DNA of 64,000 nt, from NCBI RefSeq assembly GCF_900112645.1, contig NZ_FOMO01000001.1:310001-374000 (forward strand), written 5' to 3'. Position 1 is the first letter of the stretch. Each line of letters starts with the position of its first letter. The translations under genes and the position numbers were made by a program. Below, one piece after another: positions 12,735 through 21,452 of this stretch. The DNA comes from Phytopseudomonas straminea. GTDB taxonomy: Bacteria; Pseudomonadota; Gammaproteobacteria; Pseudomonadales; Pseudomonadaceae. Under the pieces are notes generated by a model. That model worked only from the letters and a program-made list of their open reading frames with translations. It was not told where the DNA came from and searched no databases.

Positions 12735-12932
12735 GCAAAACTTGATGACATTCACGGGAAACAAGCGAAACGGGTCATCCATCAGAAAATCGCTACTTAA
12801 TGTTTGCGGGGTCTTGCCAAGCCCCGGATAATGGCCGGCGCAGCATCGCTACCCATCGACAAGGCTCTTGTCGCACAGGACAGTCGCACAGACAAGGAAA
12901 TGCCCGGCGGGCCAAGCAGAGTTTCTTCAGAA

Positions 12933-13646
12933 ATGCAGTTCAGGATCGATCAATGGCGTGCCTGGGCCCCCGGCCTGGACAGTACGGATGACTGGCTCGC
13001 CTGGAGCAAGGCGCCCGAACGCCTTGCCGATGGTGCTGAACAGCCCGATGTCGGCTTTCTGCCCGCTCTGCAGCGCCGCCGCCTGAGCCGCCTGGCGCGC
13101 ATGGTGTTCCAGGTCGCCTGGCCGCTGGCCGAAGGACATTCCGCGCTACCGCTGGTATTTGCCTCGCGACACGGCGAAACCCCGCGCAACCTGGCCATTC
13201 TCAAGGACCTTGCGGTTAAAGAGCCGCTGTCGCCGACACAGTTCAGCCTTTCTGTGCACAACGCGATCATCGGTCAGTGGTCGATCATGCGCGGCGACAC
13301 CAGCGAGATGACCGCCCTGGCCGGCGAAGGCGATGGTCTGGAAATGGCCATGCTCGAGGCCCTGAGCCTGCTGGCCGAGGGTGCACCGGCGGTTTTGCTG
13401 GTGATCGGCGAAGAAGCCCAGCCAGAGCCCTATGCGCCGTTCATCGACGATGTCCCGTTCCCTTACGCCCTGGCCTTGCTGCTCAAACCCGGCGACGACT
13501 GGCGCCTGGCACTGCACAACGCCAGCGGCCCGCACAGTGGATGGCCACACCCTCTGAGCCTGATCCAGTGCCTGAGTACAGACGGCACCTCCCTTCAACA
13601 CACCTGGAAAGAGCGCCAATGGACCTGGTCACGCCAAAGCCTGTGA
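12933..13646 (+). CDS. apeC: APE ketosynthase-like chain length factor ApeC
   Basis: 237 residues, the short KS-like partner that pairs with the ketosynthase ApeO in aryl polyene assembly. Where a ketosynthase has its nucleophile in TACSS or similar, this protein has FSLSVHNAIIGQ, so it has no catalytic cysteine, as expected of a CLF. It opens the co-directional pigment run. I chose ATG 12933 because family members begin with an I/F-x-QWxAWAPG segment directly after the start; the frame stays open to about 12804, so the start is uncertain. The 233 bases between this gene and parA must hold both divergent promoters, but no clear -35/-10 pair stands out. Confidence 0.82.
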   Translation: MQFRIDQWRAWAPGLDSTDDWLAWSKAPERLADGAEQPDVGFLPALQRRRLSRLARMVFQVAWPLAEGHSALPLVFASRHGETPRNLAILKDLAVKEPLSPTQFSLSVHNAIIGQWSIMRGDTSEMTALAGEGDGLEMAMLEALSLLAEGAPAVLLVIGEEAQPEPYAPFIDDVPFPYALALLLKPGDDWRLALHNASGPHSGWPHPLSLIQCLSTDGTSLQHTWKERQWTWSRQSL

Positions 13647-14428
13647 AGCACTACAGCCCGCCCTATTGGTGGCGACTGATCGCCACGGCGGCCAGCTTCA
13701 CGCTGTTCGGCATCGGCGGCGTGCTGCTGCGCATTCTGGTGTTCCCGGTATTGTCCCTGCTGCCTGGCGACGCCGCCGCTCACCAGCGCCGCGCCCGCCG
13801 GGTGGTCAGCCTGACCTTTCGCACCTTCGTCGAATTCATGTACCGCAGCGGCGTGCTCACCTATGAAGTCGAAGGCGCCGAGCGCCTGGGCCGCCCAGGG
13901 CAGATGATCATCGCCAACCACCCCTCGCTGATCGACGTGGTGGTGACCATCGCCTTCACCCGCGACACCAACTGCGTGGTCAAGCAGAGCCTGTGGAACA
14001 ACCCCTGCATGCGTGGGCCGATCCGCTCGGCCGGCTACATCAGCAACAGCGGCAGCATGGACATGCTCGACGAAGCCGCCGGCGCACTGCAGCAAGGCCA
14101 GACCCTGGTGATCTTCCCGGAAGGCACGCGCACCACGCCCGGCCAGCCGCCGGAATTTCACCGCGGCGCCGCGGCCATCGCCCTGCGCGGCGCGCGAATC
14201 ATTACCCCGGTGGTGATCAGCGTCTCGCCTACCACCCTGACCAAGGCCGAGCCCTGGTACCGGATTCCCGAGCGGCGCTTCCACATCCGCCTGCGCGTCG
14301 GCGAAGACATCGACCCGGCGCACTTCGCCGCCATGGGCGCGGCGCCAGTCGCGTCGCGCAAACTCAACGATCATCTGCATCAGCATTTCATACAGGAGCT
14401 CGCCAAAGATGAGCGCTCTACAGCTTGA
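13619..14428 (+). CDS. apeD: PlsC-like acyltransferase ApeD
   Basis: 269 residues: an N-terminal hydrophobic stretch (about 20-48), then a 1-acylglycerol-3-phosphate acyltransferase fold with the catalytic NHPSLID box (His101, Asp106) and FPEGTRTTPG. Such membrane acyltransferases move an acyl group from an acyl carrier to an alcohol. In APE loci the enzyme is thought to attach the polyene or a fatty acid to a lipid-like anchor; the acceptor is unproven. ATG 13619 has GGAAAGAG upstream and overlaps apeC by 28 bases. Confidence 0.82.
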   Translation: MDLVTPKPVKHYSPPYWWRLIATAASFTLFGIGGVLLRILVFPVLSLLPGDAAAHQRRARRVVSLTFRTFVEFMYRSGVLTYEVEGAERLGRPGQMIIANHPSLIDVVVTIAFTRDTNCVVKQSLWNNPCMRGPIRSAGYISNSGSMDMLDEAAGALQQGQTLVIFPEGTRTTPGQPPEFHRGAAAIALRGARIITPVVISVSPTTLTKAEPWYRIPERRFHIRLRVGEDIDPAHFAAMGAAPVASRKLNDHLHQHFIQELAKDERSTA

Positions 14429-14669
14429 GATCAAAAACCTGATCATCGACTCCCTCGGCCTGGAGGATGTCACCCCTCAGGACATCGACGACGACATGAC
14501 CCTGTTCGGCGAAGGCCTGGGCCTGGACTCGGTCGACGCCCTTGAGCTCGGCCTGGCCATCCAGAAGCGTTTCGGCATCAAGATCGACGCCGAAGCCAAG
14601 GACACCCGCACCCATTTCGCCAACGTGGCCAGCCTGGCAGCCTTCGTTGCCAGCCGCCAGGCAGCTTGA
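14409..14669 (+). CDS. apeE: Acyl carrier protein ApeE
   Basis: 86 residues, acidic, four-helix ACP type. The phosphopantetheine-attachment serine is Ser41 in GLGLDSVDALELG. It overlaps apeD by 20 bases. APE loci encode two dissimilar ACPs, one of which carries the growing polyene. No phosphopantetheinyl transferase is encoded in the window, so activation must come from elsewhere in the genome. Confidence 0.93.
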   Translation: MSALQLEIKNLIIDSLGLEDVTPQDIDDDMTLFGEGLGLDSVDALELGLAIQKRFGIKIDAEAKDTRTHFANVASLAAFVASRQAA

Positions 14670-14680
14670 GGACGATGACC

Positions 14681-14938
14681 ATGCAAACCCGTGAGGAAAT
14701 CTTCGCCACCTTGCGCGACGCCCTGGTTGAGCTGTTCGAACTAAGCCCCGAGCGCATCAGCCTGGACGCCAACCTGTACGAAGACCTGGAGATCGACAGC
14801 ATCGACGCCGTCGACCTGATCGACCACATCAAGCGCCAGACCGGCAAGAAGATCGCCGCCGAGGCGTTCAAAACCGTGCGCACCGTCGGCGACGTGGTCG
14901 AGGCGGTTTATCAGATGGTCAACGCGGAACCCGCATGA
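14681..14938 (+). CDS. apeF: Acyl carrier protein ApeF
   Basis: 85 residues with attachment Ser40 in LEIDSIDAVDLI, distinct from ApeE (LDSVDALEL). The ribosome site GAGGA at 14668-14672 lies eight bases from ATG 14681 but only two bases from the alternative ATG at 14675, which decides the start. The stop overlaps the apeG start by four bases. Confidence 0.92.
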   Translation: MQTREEIFATLRDALVELFELSPERISLDANLYEDLEIDSIDAVDLIDHIKRQTGKKIAAEAFKTVRTVGDVVEAVYQMVNAEPA

Positions 14939-15480
14939 GCCGTCTGTTCGGCCTGCTGGTCACGCTGGTCAGCGTGGCCTACCCGTTCGCCGTGTATTTC
15001 GGCGCCGGGCACCTGTCGCCAACGCTGTTCGCCGCCCTGCTTGGCGGCCTGTGGCTGGCGCGCCTGCTCAGCAACCCGGCTGACCGCAACAGCCGGCGCA
15101 TGACCGGCGCCGTGCTGGTGTTCTGCGTGCTGCTGGTGCTGGCCGACGAGCCGGCGCTGCTGCGTTGGTATCCGGTACTGGTCAGCCTGCTGCTCGGCCT
15201 GCTGTTCGCCAGCAGCCTGAAGATCGGCATGCCGATGGCCGAACGCCTGGCGCGCCTGCGAGAACCCGAACTGCCCCCGGTGGCGGTGCGCTACACCCGC
15301 CGCGTCACCGAGGTATGGGCCGCCTTCATGCTCAGCAACGGCCTGCTGGTGGTGGCGCTGAACCTGTGGGCACCGCTGTCTTGGTGGGCGCTGTACACCG
15401 GGCTGATTTCCTACCTGCTGATGGGCCTGCTATTCGCCGGCGAATGGCTGGTGCGTCAACGTGTAAGGAGAACCGCATGA
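14935..15480 (+). CDS. apeG: Predicted inner-membrane protein ApeG (COG4648-like)
   Basis: 181 residues with about five to six hydrophobic segments beginning at residue 3. It contains the arginine-rich loop YTRRVTEVWAAFMLSN that I associate with the COG4648 membrane proteins of APE loci. Function is unknown; its constant presence between the ACPs and the ligase suggests a role in anchoring the synthase or its product at the membrane. It is coupled to both neighbours by four-base ATGA overlaps. Confidence 0.75.
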   Translation: MSRLFGLLVTLVSVAYPFAVYFGAGHLSPTLFAALLGGLWLARLLSNPADRNSRRMTGAVLVFCVLLVLADEPALLRWYPVLVSLLLGLLFASSLKIGMPMAERLARLREPELPPVAVRYTRRVTEVWAAFMLSNGLLVVALNLWAPLSWWALYTGLISYLLMGLLFAGEWLVRQRVRRTA

Positions 15481-17135
15481 GCTGGCTGAACCTCGAAGAC
15501 CTGCTGCTAGAGGCCGACGCCAGCCGCCAGGTGACGCCCGAACTCGAGCACGCCGAGCTGCGCCGCCGCGCCTTGTGCCTGGCCGCCCACTGGCAGACAG
15601 CCGGTGTGCAGCGCGTCGCCCTGCACCTGCATGACGCCGCCGAGCTGGCCATCGCGCTGCTCGCCGCCTGGCAGGCCCACATCCACGTGCTGCTGCCCGC
15701 CGATGCGCAGCCGCAGACCCGCCAGCGCCTGGGCGCTCAGGTCGACCTGTGGATCGAGCAGCTCGACGAAACGATTGCCGCCGAGCCGCTTGCCGCCAAG
15801 CGGCTGGACCGCGAGCGCTGCCGCCTGACCCTGTGCACCTCCGGCTCCAGCGGCGAGCCCAAGCTGATCGACAAGAGCCTTGGCCAGCTGGCCAACGAAG
15901 TCGAGGCGCTGGAAGCCTTGTGGGGCGAGCGCCTGGGCGATGCGCTGATCATCGGCAGCGTGGCCGCCCAGCACATCTACGGCCTGCTGTTCCGCGTGCT
16001 CTGGCCGCTGTGCGCAGGCCGCATGTTCATGCCCAAGGCTCAACCGTTCCCAGAAGACCTGCAGCTGGCCAGCCTGCCGCACCCGAAATTTGCCTGGATC
16101 ACCAGCCCGGCGCTGCTCAAGCGCATGGGCGACAACCTCGACTGGGCGGCGCTGAGCCGCGTGCGCCAGGTGTTCTCCTCCGGCGGCGCCCTGCCGGCCG
16201 ATGCTGCCGCCTCGGTGCTCGAGCGCCTGGGCCAGTGGCCGACGGAAATCTACGGCAGCTCGGAAACCGGCGGCATCGGCTGGCGCCAGGGCGGGCAGCA
16301 CTGGCAGCCATTCGCCGGCGTGCAGCTCGAGGTCAACGAAGAAGGCGCCCTGCGCCTCAGCTCGCCCTACCTGCCGGCCGGGCACTGGGAGCAGATGGCT
16401 GACGCCGTGGAGATCCACGCCGACGGCCGCTTCACCCTCGGCGCGCGCCTGGACCGCATCGTCAAGCTGGAAGAAAAACGTATCTCCCTGCCCCTGCTCG
16501 AACAGGCCCTGGCCCAGCATGCTTGGGTCAGCGAGGCGCGCCTGGGCGTGCTGCAGCAGGGCCGCGCCTTTCTCGGCGCGCTGGTGGCGCTGTCGCCGGA
16601 AGGCATCCACACGCTGCGCAATCAGGGCCGTCGGCACCTGACCGAAGGCCTGCGCCAGCACCTGGCCGGCCACTGCGAGGCCATAGCCTTGCCGCGCCGC
16701 TGGCGCCTGCTGCCGCACCTGCCCTACAGCAGCCAGGGCAAGCTGGGCCAGGCCCAGGTCAACGAGCTGCTGGCCGCCGCCCGGCCAACCCGCGTCGAGC
16801 CGGCCAGCGCCCGTGAGGATAACGGCGAGTGGCATCTGGAACTGGACGTGCCGCTCGATCTGGCCCACTTCAGCGGCCACTTTCCCGGCACTCCGGTGCT
16901 GCCCGGTGTGGTGCAGATCGACTGGGCCCAGCAACTGGCCCGCGAGCTGATCAACGACCTGCCGCCGCTGTTCGGCGGCATGGAAGTGCTCAAGTTTCAG
17001 CAGCTGGTGCGCCCTGGTGACCGCCTGCAGCTGACCCTGCGTTTCGACGCCGAGCGCAGCAAGCTGTACTTCACCTTCCGCAGCGGCGAAGCCAACTGCT
17101 CGTCCGGGCGCATCCTGCTCAAGGCGGCGCCATGA
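15477..17135 (+). CDS. ApeH-ApeI fusion: aryl-ACP/CoA ligase plus hotdog dehydratase
   Basis: 552 residues. Residues 1 to about 440 form an adenylate-forming ligase with the P-loop [11 protein letters not shown] and the [12 protein letters not shown] motif, expected to activate the aryl starter acid and load it on an ACP. From about residue 455 a FabA/FabZ-like hotdog domain carries [15 protein letters not shown] with the catalytic histidine. In reference clusters, as I recall, these are two separate genes (apeH, apeI). Here the frame is continuous with no stop or internal ribosome site, so it is a genuine fusion. The neighbours are joined by ATGA overlaps. Confidence 0.88.
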   Translation: MSWLNLEDLLLEADASRQVTPELEHAELRRRALCLAAHWQTAGVQRVALHLHDAAELAIALLAAWQAHIHVLLPADAQPQTRQRLGAQVDLWIEQLDETIAAEPLAAKRLDRERCRLTLCTSGSSGEPKLIDKSLGQLANEVEALEALWGERLGDALIIGSVAAQHIYGLLFRVLWPLCAGRMFMPKAQPFPEDLQLASLPHPKFAWITSPALLKRMGDNLDWAALSRVRQVFSSGGALPADAAASVLERLGQWPTEIYGSSETGGIGWRQGGQHWQPFAGVQLEVNEEGALRLSSPYLPAGHWEQMADAVEIHADGRFTLGARLDRIVKLEEKRISLPLLEQALAQHAWVSEARLGVLQQGRAFLGALVALSPEGIHTLRNQGRRHLTEGLRQHLAGHCEAIALPRRWRLLPHLPYSSQGKLGQAQVNELLAAARPTRVEPASAREDNGEWHLELDVPLDLAHFSGHFPGTPVLPGVVQIDWAQQLARELINDLPPLFGGMEVLKFQQLVRPGDRLQLTLRFDAERSKLYFTFRSGEANCSSGRILLKAAP

Positions 17136-17875
17136 GCGGTTTGCAGCATCGCCCCTGCGCGCTGATCCCGGTGTACAACCACGAAGGGCCGCTGCCCGGC
17201 GTGGTCGCCAGTTTACTGGCCGCCGGCTTGCCGTGTCTGCTGGTCGACGACGCTTCAGGCCCAAGCTGCGCCGCGGTGATCGACCGCCTGGCTTGTGAAG
17301 CCGACACCCATCTGCTGCGCCTGCCGGAGAACCAGGGCAAGGGCGGCGCGGTGATGGCCGGCCTGCGTGAAGCGCAGCGCCTGGGCTTCACCCACGCCCT
17401 GCAGGTGGACGCCGACGGCCAGCACGACCTGCAGGCGGTGCGCGCCTTTCTTGACGAATCTCGCGCCCACCCCGAGGCCATCATCTGCGGCTATCCGCAG
17501 TACGACGCCAGCGTGCCGAAGAGCCGTCTCTATGCGCGTTACCTGACCCACGTGTGGGTGTGGATCAACAGCCTGTCGCTGGAGATTCGCGACTCCATGT
17601 GCGGCTTCCGGGTCTACCCGCTGGCCGCCAGCGTGGCGCTGATCGACTCGGCGAAACTGGGCAAGCGCATGGATTTCGACTCGGAAATCCTCGTGCGCCT
17701 GTCCTGGCGCGGGCAGCCGATGCGCTGGCTGCCGACCCGGGTGCACTACCCCGAGGACGGCGTCTCGCACTTCCGCCTCTGGCAGGACAACGTGCTGATC
17801 TCGAAAATGCACGCCCGACTGTTCTTCGGCATGCTCTGTCGCGCGCCCGTGCTGCTCTACCGGCGGTGGCGCTGA
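17132..17875 (+). CDS. apeJ: Family 2 glycosyltransferase (ApeJ N-terminal equivalent)
   Basis: 247 residues of GT-A fold: LIPVYNHE at the N-terminus, VDDAS, NQGKGGAVMAGL and the metal-binding DADGQHD near residue 90. It resembles dolichol-phosphate mannose synthase-like enzymes but has no C-terminal membrane helices. It presumably adds a sugar or sugar phosphate to the pigment head or its anchor. The stop and the next start overlap in TGATG. In E. coli I recall this domain fused to the acyltransferase encoded next. Confidence 0.8.
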   Translation: MSGLQHRPCALIPVYNHEGPLPGVVASLLAAGLPCLLVDDASGPSCAAVIDRLACEADTHLLRLPENQGKGGAVMAGLREAQRLGFTHALQVDADGQHDLQAVRAFLDESRAHPEAIICGYPQYDASVPKSRLYARYLTHVWVWINSLSLEIRDSMCGFRVYPLAASVALIDSAKLGKRMDFDSEILVRLSWRGQPMRWLPTRVHYPEDGVSHFRLWQDNVLISKMHARLFFGMLCRAPVLLYRRWR

Positions 17876-18810
17876 TGCAGCGTTCCAGCCACTGGGCCAG
17901 CCAGCGCGAGCGCGGCAGCTTCGCCCTGATGAAATTCACCGCCCTGGCCGCCCGCCATCTCGGCCGCCGGGCGCTGAGCCCACTGCTGTACCTGATCGTC
18001 GCCTACTTCTTCGTGGCCGGCGGCAAGGCGCGGCGCAGCATTCACCAGTACCAGCACAACCTCGCCGAGTGGAGCGCACGCCCCGACCTGCACCCGAGCC
18101 GCCGCTCGGTGTTCGCCCAGTTCATGGCCTTCGCCGACAGCCTGCTCGACAAGCTCGATGTGTGGAGCGGCCGCCTCAAGCTGAGCGACGTCGAGCTGGT
18201 CGACCCCCACGGCCTGCACGGGCAGATGAACGGCAGCCGCGGCCAGCTGCTGGTCGGCGCCCACCTGGGCAACCTCGAAGTGTGCCGCGCCCTGGCCGAG
18301 CTGAGCGCCCGGGTGCGCATGAACGTGCTGGTGCACACCCGCCACGCCGAACAGTTCAACCGCCTGCTCAACGAAAGCGGCGCCAGCAACCTGCGGCTGA
18401 TTCAGGTCAGCGAGCTGGACCCGGCGGTGATGCTGCGCCTGGCCGAGCACCTGGAGCGCGGCGAGTGGCTGGCGATTGCCGGCGACCGCGTGCCGCTGCA
18501 TGGCGAGCGCACCGTCGAGGTGAATTTTCTCGGCCACCCAGCGCCGCTGCCGCAAGGCCCCTGGCTGCTCGCCGGGCTGCTGCGCTGCCCGGTCAACCTG
18601 ATCGACTGCCTGAAGATCGACGGCCGCTATCAGGTCATGCTGCAGCCCTTCACCGACGCCGTGCAGTGGAAGCGCAGCGAGCGCCAGGCGGTGATTCAGG
18701 GCTGGGCGCAACGCTACGCCGATCACCTCGCCGGACGCTGCCTGCAAGCCCCGCAGCAGTGGTTCAACTTCTATCCGTTCTGGAACGACCATGACAACAC
18801 AGCAGCCTGA
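17875..18810 (+). CDS. LpxL/HtrB-like acyltransferase (ApeJ C-terminal equivalent)
   Basis: 311 residues of the lipid A acyltransferase family. The catalytic HX4E is His130/Glu135 in GAHLGNLEVCR, with a hydrophobic segment near residues 35-48 that would sit at the inner membrane. These enzymes use acyl-ACP donors, so the protein could move the finished aryl polyene acyl chain or a fatty acid to a lipid-linked acceptor. It is translated immediately after the glycosyltransferase (TGATG junction) and overlaps the ammonia-lyase gene by 20 bases. Confidence 0.82.
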   Translation: MQRSSHWASQRERGSFALMKFTALAARHLGRRALSPLLYLIVAYFFVAGGKARRSIHQYQHNLAEWSARPDLHPSRRSVFAQFMAFADSLLDKLDVWSGRLKLSDVELVDPHGLHGQMNGSRGQLLVGAHLGNLEVCRALAELSARVRMNVLVHTRHAEQFNRLLNESGASNLRLIQVSELDPAVMLRLAEHLERGEWLAIAGDRVPLHGERTVEVNFLGHPAPLPQGPWLLAGLLRCPVNLIDCLKIDGRYQVMLQPFTDAVQWKRSERQAVIQGWAQRYADHLAGRCLQAPQQWFNFYPFWNDHDNTAA

Positions 18811-20332
18811 AACCGTGACCTTCGGCGCGCAGCCTCTGCGTCTCGAGCAGATCGTCAGCCTGGCCCAGCGACGCGCGCGCGGCGTGCTCGACGACAGCCC
18901 AGCCTGGCGCGAGCGCATCGCCCGCGGTGCGCGTTTCGTCGACCGCCTGCTGGACCGCGAAGGCATGATCTACGGCATCACCACCGGCTACGGCGACTCC
19001 TGCGTGGTGGCCGTGCCGCTGCATCAGGTCGAGGCGCTGCCGCGTCATCTTTACACCTTCCACGGTTGCGGCCTGGGCAAGCTGCTCGACGAGCAGGCCA
19101 CCCGCGCCGTGCTGGCCGCGCGTTTGCAGTCGCTGTGCCAGGGCATGTCCGGCGTGCGCCTGGAACTGCTCGAGCGCCTGCAGGCGTTTCTCGACCACGA
19201 CGTGCTGCCGCTGATCCCGGAAGAAGGCTCGGTGGGCGCCAGCGGCGACCTGACGCCGCTGTCCTACATCGCCGCGACCCTGTGTGGCGAGCGCGAGGTG
19301 ATGTACCGCGGTGAGCGCCGCAGCGCCGCTGACGTGCACGCCGAACTGGGCTGGACACCGCTGGTGCTGCGCCCCAAGGAAGCCCTGGCGCTGATGAACG
19401 GCACTGCGGTGATGACCGCCCTGGCCTGCCAGGCCTATTCGCGCGCCGATTACCTGCTCAAGCTGGCCACGCGCATCACCGCGCTCAACGTCATCGCCCT
19501 GCAGGGCAACCCGGAGCACTTCGACGAGCGCCTGTTCGCCGCCAAGCCGCACCCGGGCCAGAACCAGGTGGCCGCGTGGATCCGCCAGGACCTGGCCATC
19601 GACGCGCCGACCGCGCCGCTGCATCGCCTGCAGGATCGTTATTCCATCCGCTGTGCACCCCACGTGCTCGGCGTACTGGCCGACAGCCTGGGGCTGCTGC
19701 GCCAGTTCATCGAAAACGAACTGAACAGCGCCAACGACAACCCGCTGATCGACCCCGATGAAGAACGCGTCCTGCACGGCGGGCACTTCTACGGCGGGCA
19801 TATCGCCTTCGCCATGGACAGCCTGAAGAACCTGATCGGCAACCTCGCCGACCTGCTCGACCGCCAACTCGCCCTGTTGGTCGACACCCGCTACAACCAC
19901 GGCCTGCCGAGCAACCTGTCCGGCGCCCCCGTGGAAACCGCGATGATCAACCACGGCTTCAAGGCCGTGCAGATCGGCGCCAGTGCCTGGACCGCCGAAG
20001 CCCTGAAGAACACCCTGCCGGCCAGCGTGTTCTCGCGCTCCACCGAGTGCCACAATCAGGACAAAGTGAGCATGGGCACCATCGCCGCCCGCGACGCCCT
20101 GCGCAGCCTGGAGCTGGCCGAGCAGGTCGCGGCCGCCACGCTGATCGCCGCCAACCAGGGCGTATGGCTGCGCCAACGTGCCGAAGCCACCGTGCTGCCC
20201 GCCGCCCTGGCCGAGATGCACGGGCAGTTGGGCGAGGACTTCCCGCCGCTGATCGAGGATCGCGCCCTGGAAGGCGAACTGCGCCTGTGCCTGCAACGCA
20301 TCCGCGCTCAGCACTGGAGCCTGTATGTCTGA
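18791..20332 (+). CDS. Aromatic amino acid/histidine ammonia-lyase family enzyme
   Basis: 513 residues. The self-cyclising Ala-Ser-Gly of the MIO cofactor is at 150-152 in GSVGASGDLTPLSYIA, the catalytic tyrosine is Tyr61 in YGITTGYGD, and NDNPLID is present. The substrate-selectivity pair, Ser-His in histidine ammonia-lyases, is Phe90-His91 here (LYTFHGCGLG), so it is not an ordinary HutH, and no hut genes adjoin. In this cluster it should deaminate tyrosine or phenylalanine to coumarate or cinnamate for use as the aryl starter. The choice between Tyr and Phe is not settled by sequence alone. Confidence 0.88.
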   Translation: MTTQQPETVTFGAQPLRLEQIVSLAQRRARGVLDDSPAWRERIARGARFVDRLLDREGMIYGITTGYGDSCVVAVPLHQVEALPRHLYTFHGCGLGKLLDEQATRAVLAARLQSLCQGMSGVRLELLERLQAFLDHDVLPLIPEEGSVGASGDLTPLSYIAATLCGEREVMYRGERRSAADVHAELGWTPLVLRPKEALALMNGTAVMTALACQAYSRADYLLKLATRITALNVIALQGNPEHFDERLFAAKPHPGQNQVAAWIRQDLAIDAPTAPLHRLQDRYSIRCAPHVLGVLADSLGLLRQFIENELNSANDNPLIDPDEERVLHGGHFYGGHIAFAMDSLKNLIGNLADLLDRQLALLVDTRYNHGLPSNLSGAPVETAMINHGFKAVQIGASAWTAEALKNTLPASVFSRSTECHNQDKVSMGTIAARDALRSLELAEQVAAATLIAANQGVWLRQRAEATVLPAALAEMHGQLGEDFPPLIEDRALEGELRLCLQRIRAQHWSLYV

Positions 20333-20341
20333 TCAGATTGT

Positions 20342-20390
20342 TGTGGGAGTGGGCCATGCCCACGATTCGCGGGCATGGCCCGCTCCCACA
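20342..20390. repeat. REP-type palindrome inside the pigment operon
   Basis: Arms TGTGGGAGTGGGCCATGCC and GGGCATGGCCCGCTCCCACA are complementary apart from one G-T type mismatch. It occupies most of the 89-base gap between the ammonia-lyase and thioesterase genes, the largest gap in the run. It matches the copy at 8793-8858. Confidence 0.88.
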
Positions 20391-20421
20391 GAGATAGCCA
20401 TCGCTCTCGAGGACGCTCCCC

Positions 20422-20847
20422 ATGCGCGCTAAAGGCGTTCTGCAAGCCGAAGTGGAAATCCTCGTACCGTTCTTCGACGTGGACATGATGGAAATCGTCT
20501 GGCACGGCCACTACGTCAAATACTTCGAGCAGGCGCGCTGTGCCCTGCTCGACAAGCTCGACCACGGCTACCCGCAGATGCGCGACAGCGGCTACGCCTG
20601 GCCAGTAATCGACCTGCAGTTGCGTTACATCCGCGGCGCCACCTTCGGCCAGCGCATCAGCGTATGCGCCGATCTGGTGGAGTGGGAAAACCGCCTGAAG
20701 ATCCACTACCTGATCAGCGACACCGCCACCGGCGAACGCATGACCCGCGGCAGCAGCGTGCAGGTCGCGGTGGAGATCGCCAGCCGCGAAATGCAGCTGG
20801 CCTCGCCCAAGGTGTTTGTCGATGCCGTGCAGCGGGTGATTGGATGA
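20422..20847 (+). CDS. apeK: Hotdog acyl-thioesterase ApeK
   Basis: 141 residues of the 4HBT/YbgC family: VPFFDVDMMEIVWHGHYVKYFEQAR carries the catalytic Asp and the HGHY helix (the stretch spans about residues 15-39). In APE assembly the thioesterase releases or edits ACP-bound polyene acids. ATG 20422 follows the REP element, and the stop overlaps the next start by four bases. Confidence 0.87.
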   Translation: MRAKGVLQAEVEILVPFFDVDMMEIVWHGHYVKYFEQARCALLDKLDHGYPQMRDSGYAWPVIDLQLRYIRGATFGQRISVCADLVEWENRLKIHYLISDTATGERMTRGSSVQVAVEIASREMQLASPKVFVDAVQRVIG

Positions 20848-21452
20848 AAGCCCTGGCGCGTTTCTCATTGCTGATCGGCCTGCTGTTCACCGCGTTGGTC
20901 AGCCAGGCCGATACCTTCACCCTCGATGCCCTGAGCCAACAGCTCTCGCAACACCCCGTGGTGCGTGGTCCATTCGTGCAGGAAAAGCACCTGCGCGCCC
21001 TCCCGCAACCGCTGACCAGCAGCGGCACCTTCGTGCTGGCCGCCGATGCCGGCCTGTTGTGGAAGCTGGAAAAACCGCTCAAGCAGGATTACCGCATCGA
21101 CGCCAACGGCATCGCCAAGCGCACCGCCGACGGCTGGCAGATGCAACCGGGGCGCGACGTGGCGGCCCAGCAGAGCAAGCTGTTTCTCGACGTGCTCAAG
21201 GGCAACCACAGCGGCCTGGCGCGCAATTTCGCGCTGCAGCTCAGTGGCGATGCCAAGGCCTGGACCCTGACCCTGACGCCGACCTCGCTGCTGCTCAAGC
21301 AGGTGTTCAGCCGTATCGACATCGGCGGTGGCGAACTGGTCGAGCGCATCGAACTGCACGAAACCCAGGGTGACCGCACCTTGCTGCGCATGTCCGCCAG
21401 CATCGCCGGCGACGCCCTGAGCGAACAGGAGCGCAGCGATTTTGCGCGCTGA
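20844..21452 (+). CDS. apeL: LolA-like periplasmic carrier ApeL
   Basis: 202 residues with a signal peptide (MKALARFSLLIGLLFTALVSQA, cleavage after about residue 22) and the LolA pattern: HPVVRGPFVQEKHLRALPQPLTS in the region of residues 38-60, then F-x-L near AADAGLLW and a two-sheet barrel. LolA proteins carry lipophilic cargo across the periplasm. In APE loci this member probably shuttles the pigment from the MMPL pump to the outer membrane. It overlaps apeK by four bases and the pump gene by eleven. Confidence 0.85.
   Translation: MKALARFSLLIGLLFTALVSQADTFTLDALSQQLSQHPVVRGPFVQEKHLRALPQPLTSSGTFVLAADAGLLWKLEKPLKQDYRIDANGIAKRTADGWQMQPGRDVAAQQSKLFLDVLKGNHSGLARNFALQLSGDAKAWTLTLTPTSLLLKQVFSRIDIGGGELVERIELHETQGDRTLLRMSASIAGDALSEQERSDFAR

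Noticed and set aside
15507..17264. A 585-codon open frame opposite apeH-apeI
   Set aside because: Antisense shadow; repetitive Gly/Ala/Gln composition and no domain.
17132..18810. A frameshifted ApeJ
   Set aside because: Both products carry full domains and are joined by a clean TGATG stop-start; nothing indicates lost sequence.
18791..20332. HutH of histidine degradation
   Set aside because: The selectivity pair is not Ser-His, no other hut genes adjoin, and it overlaps an APE gene.
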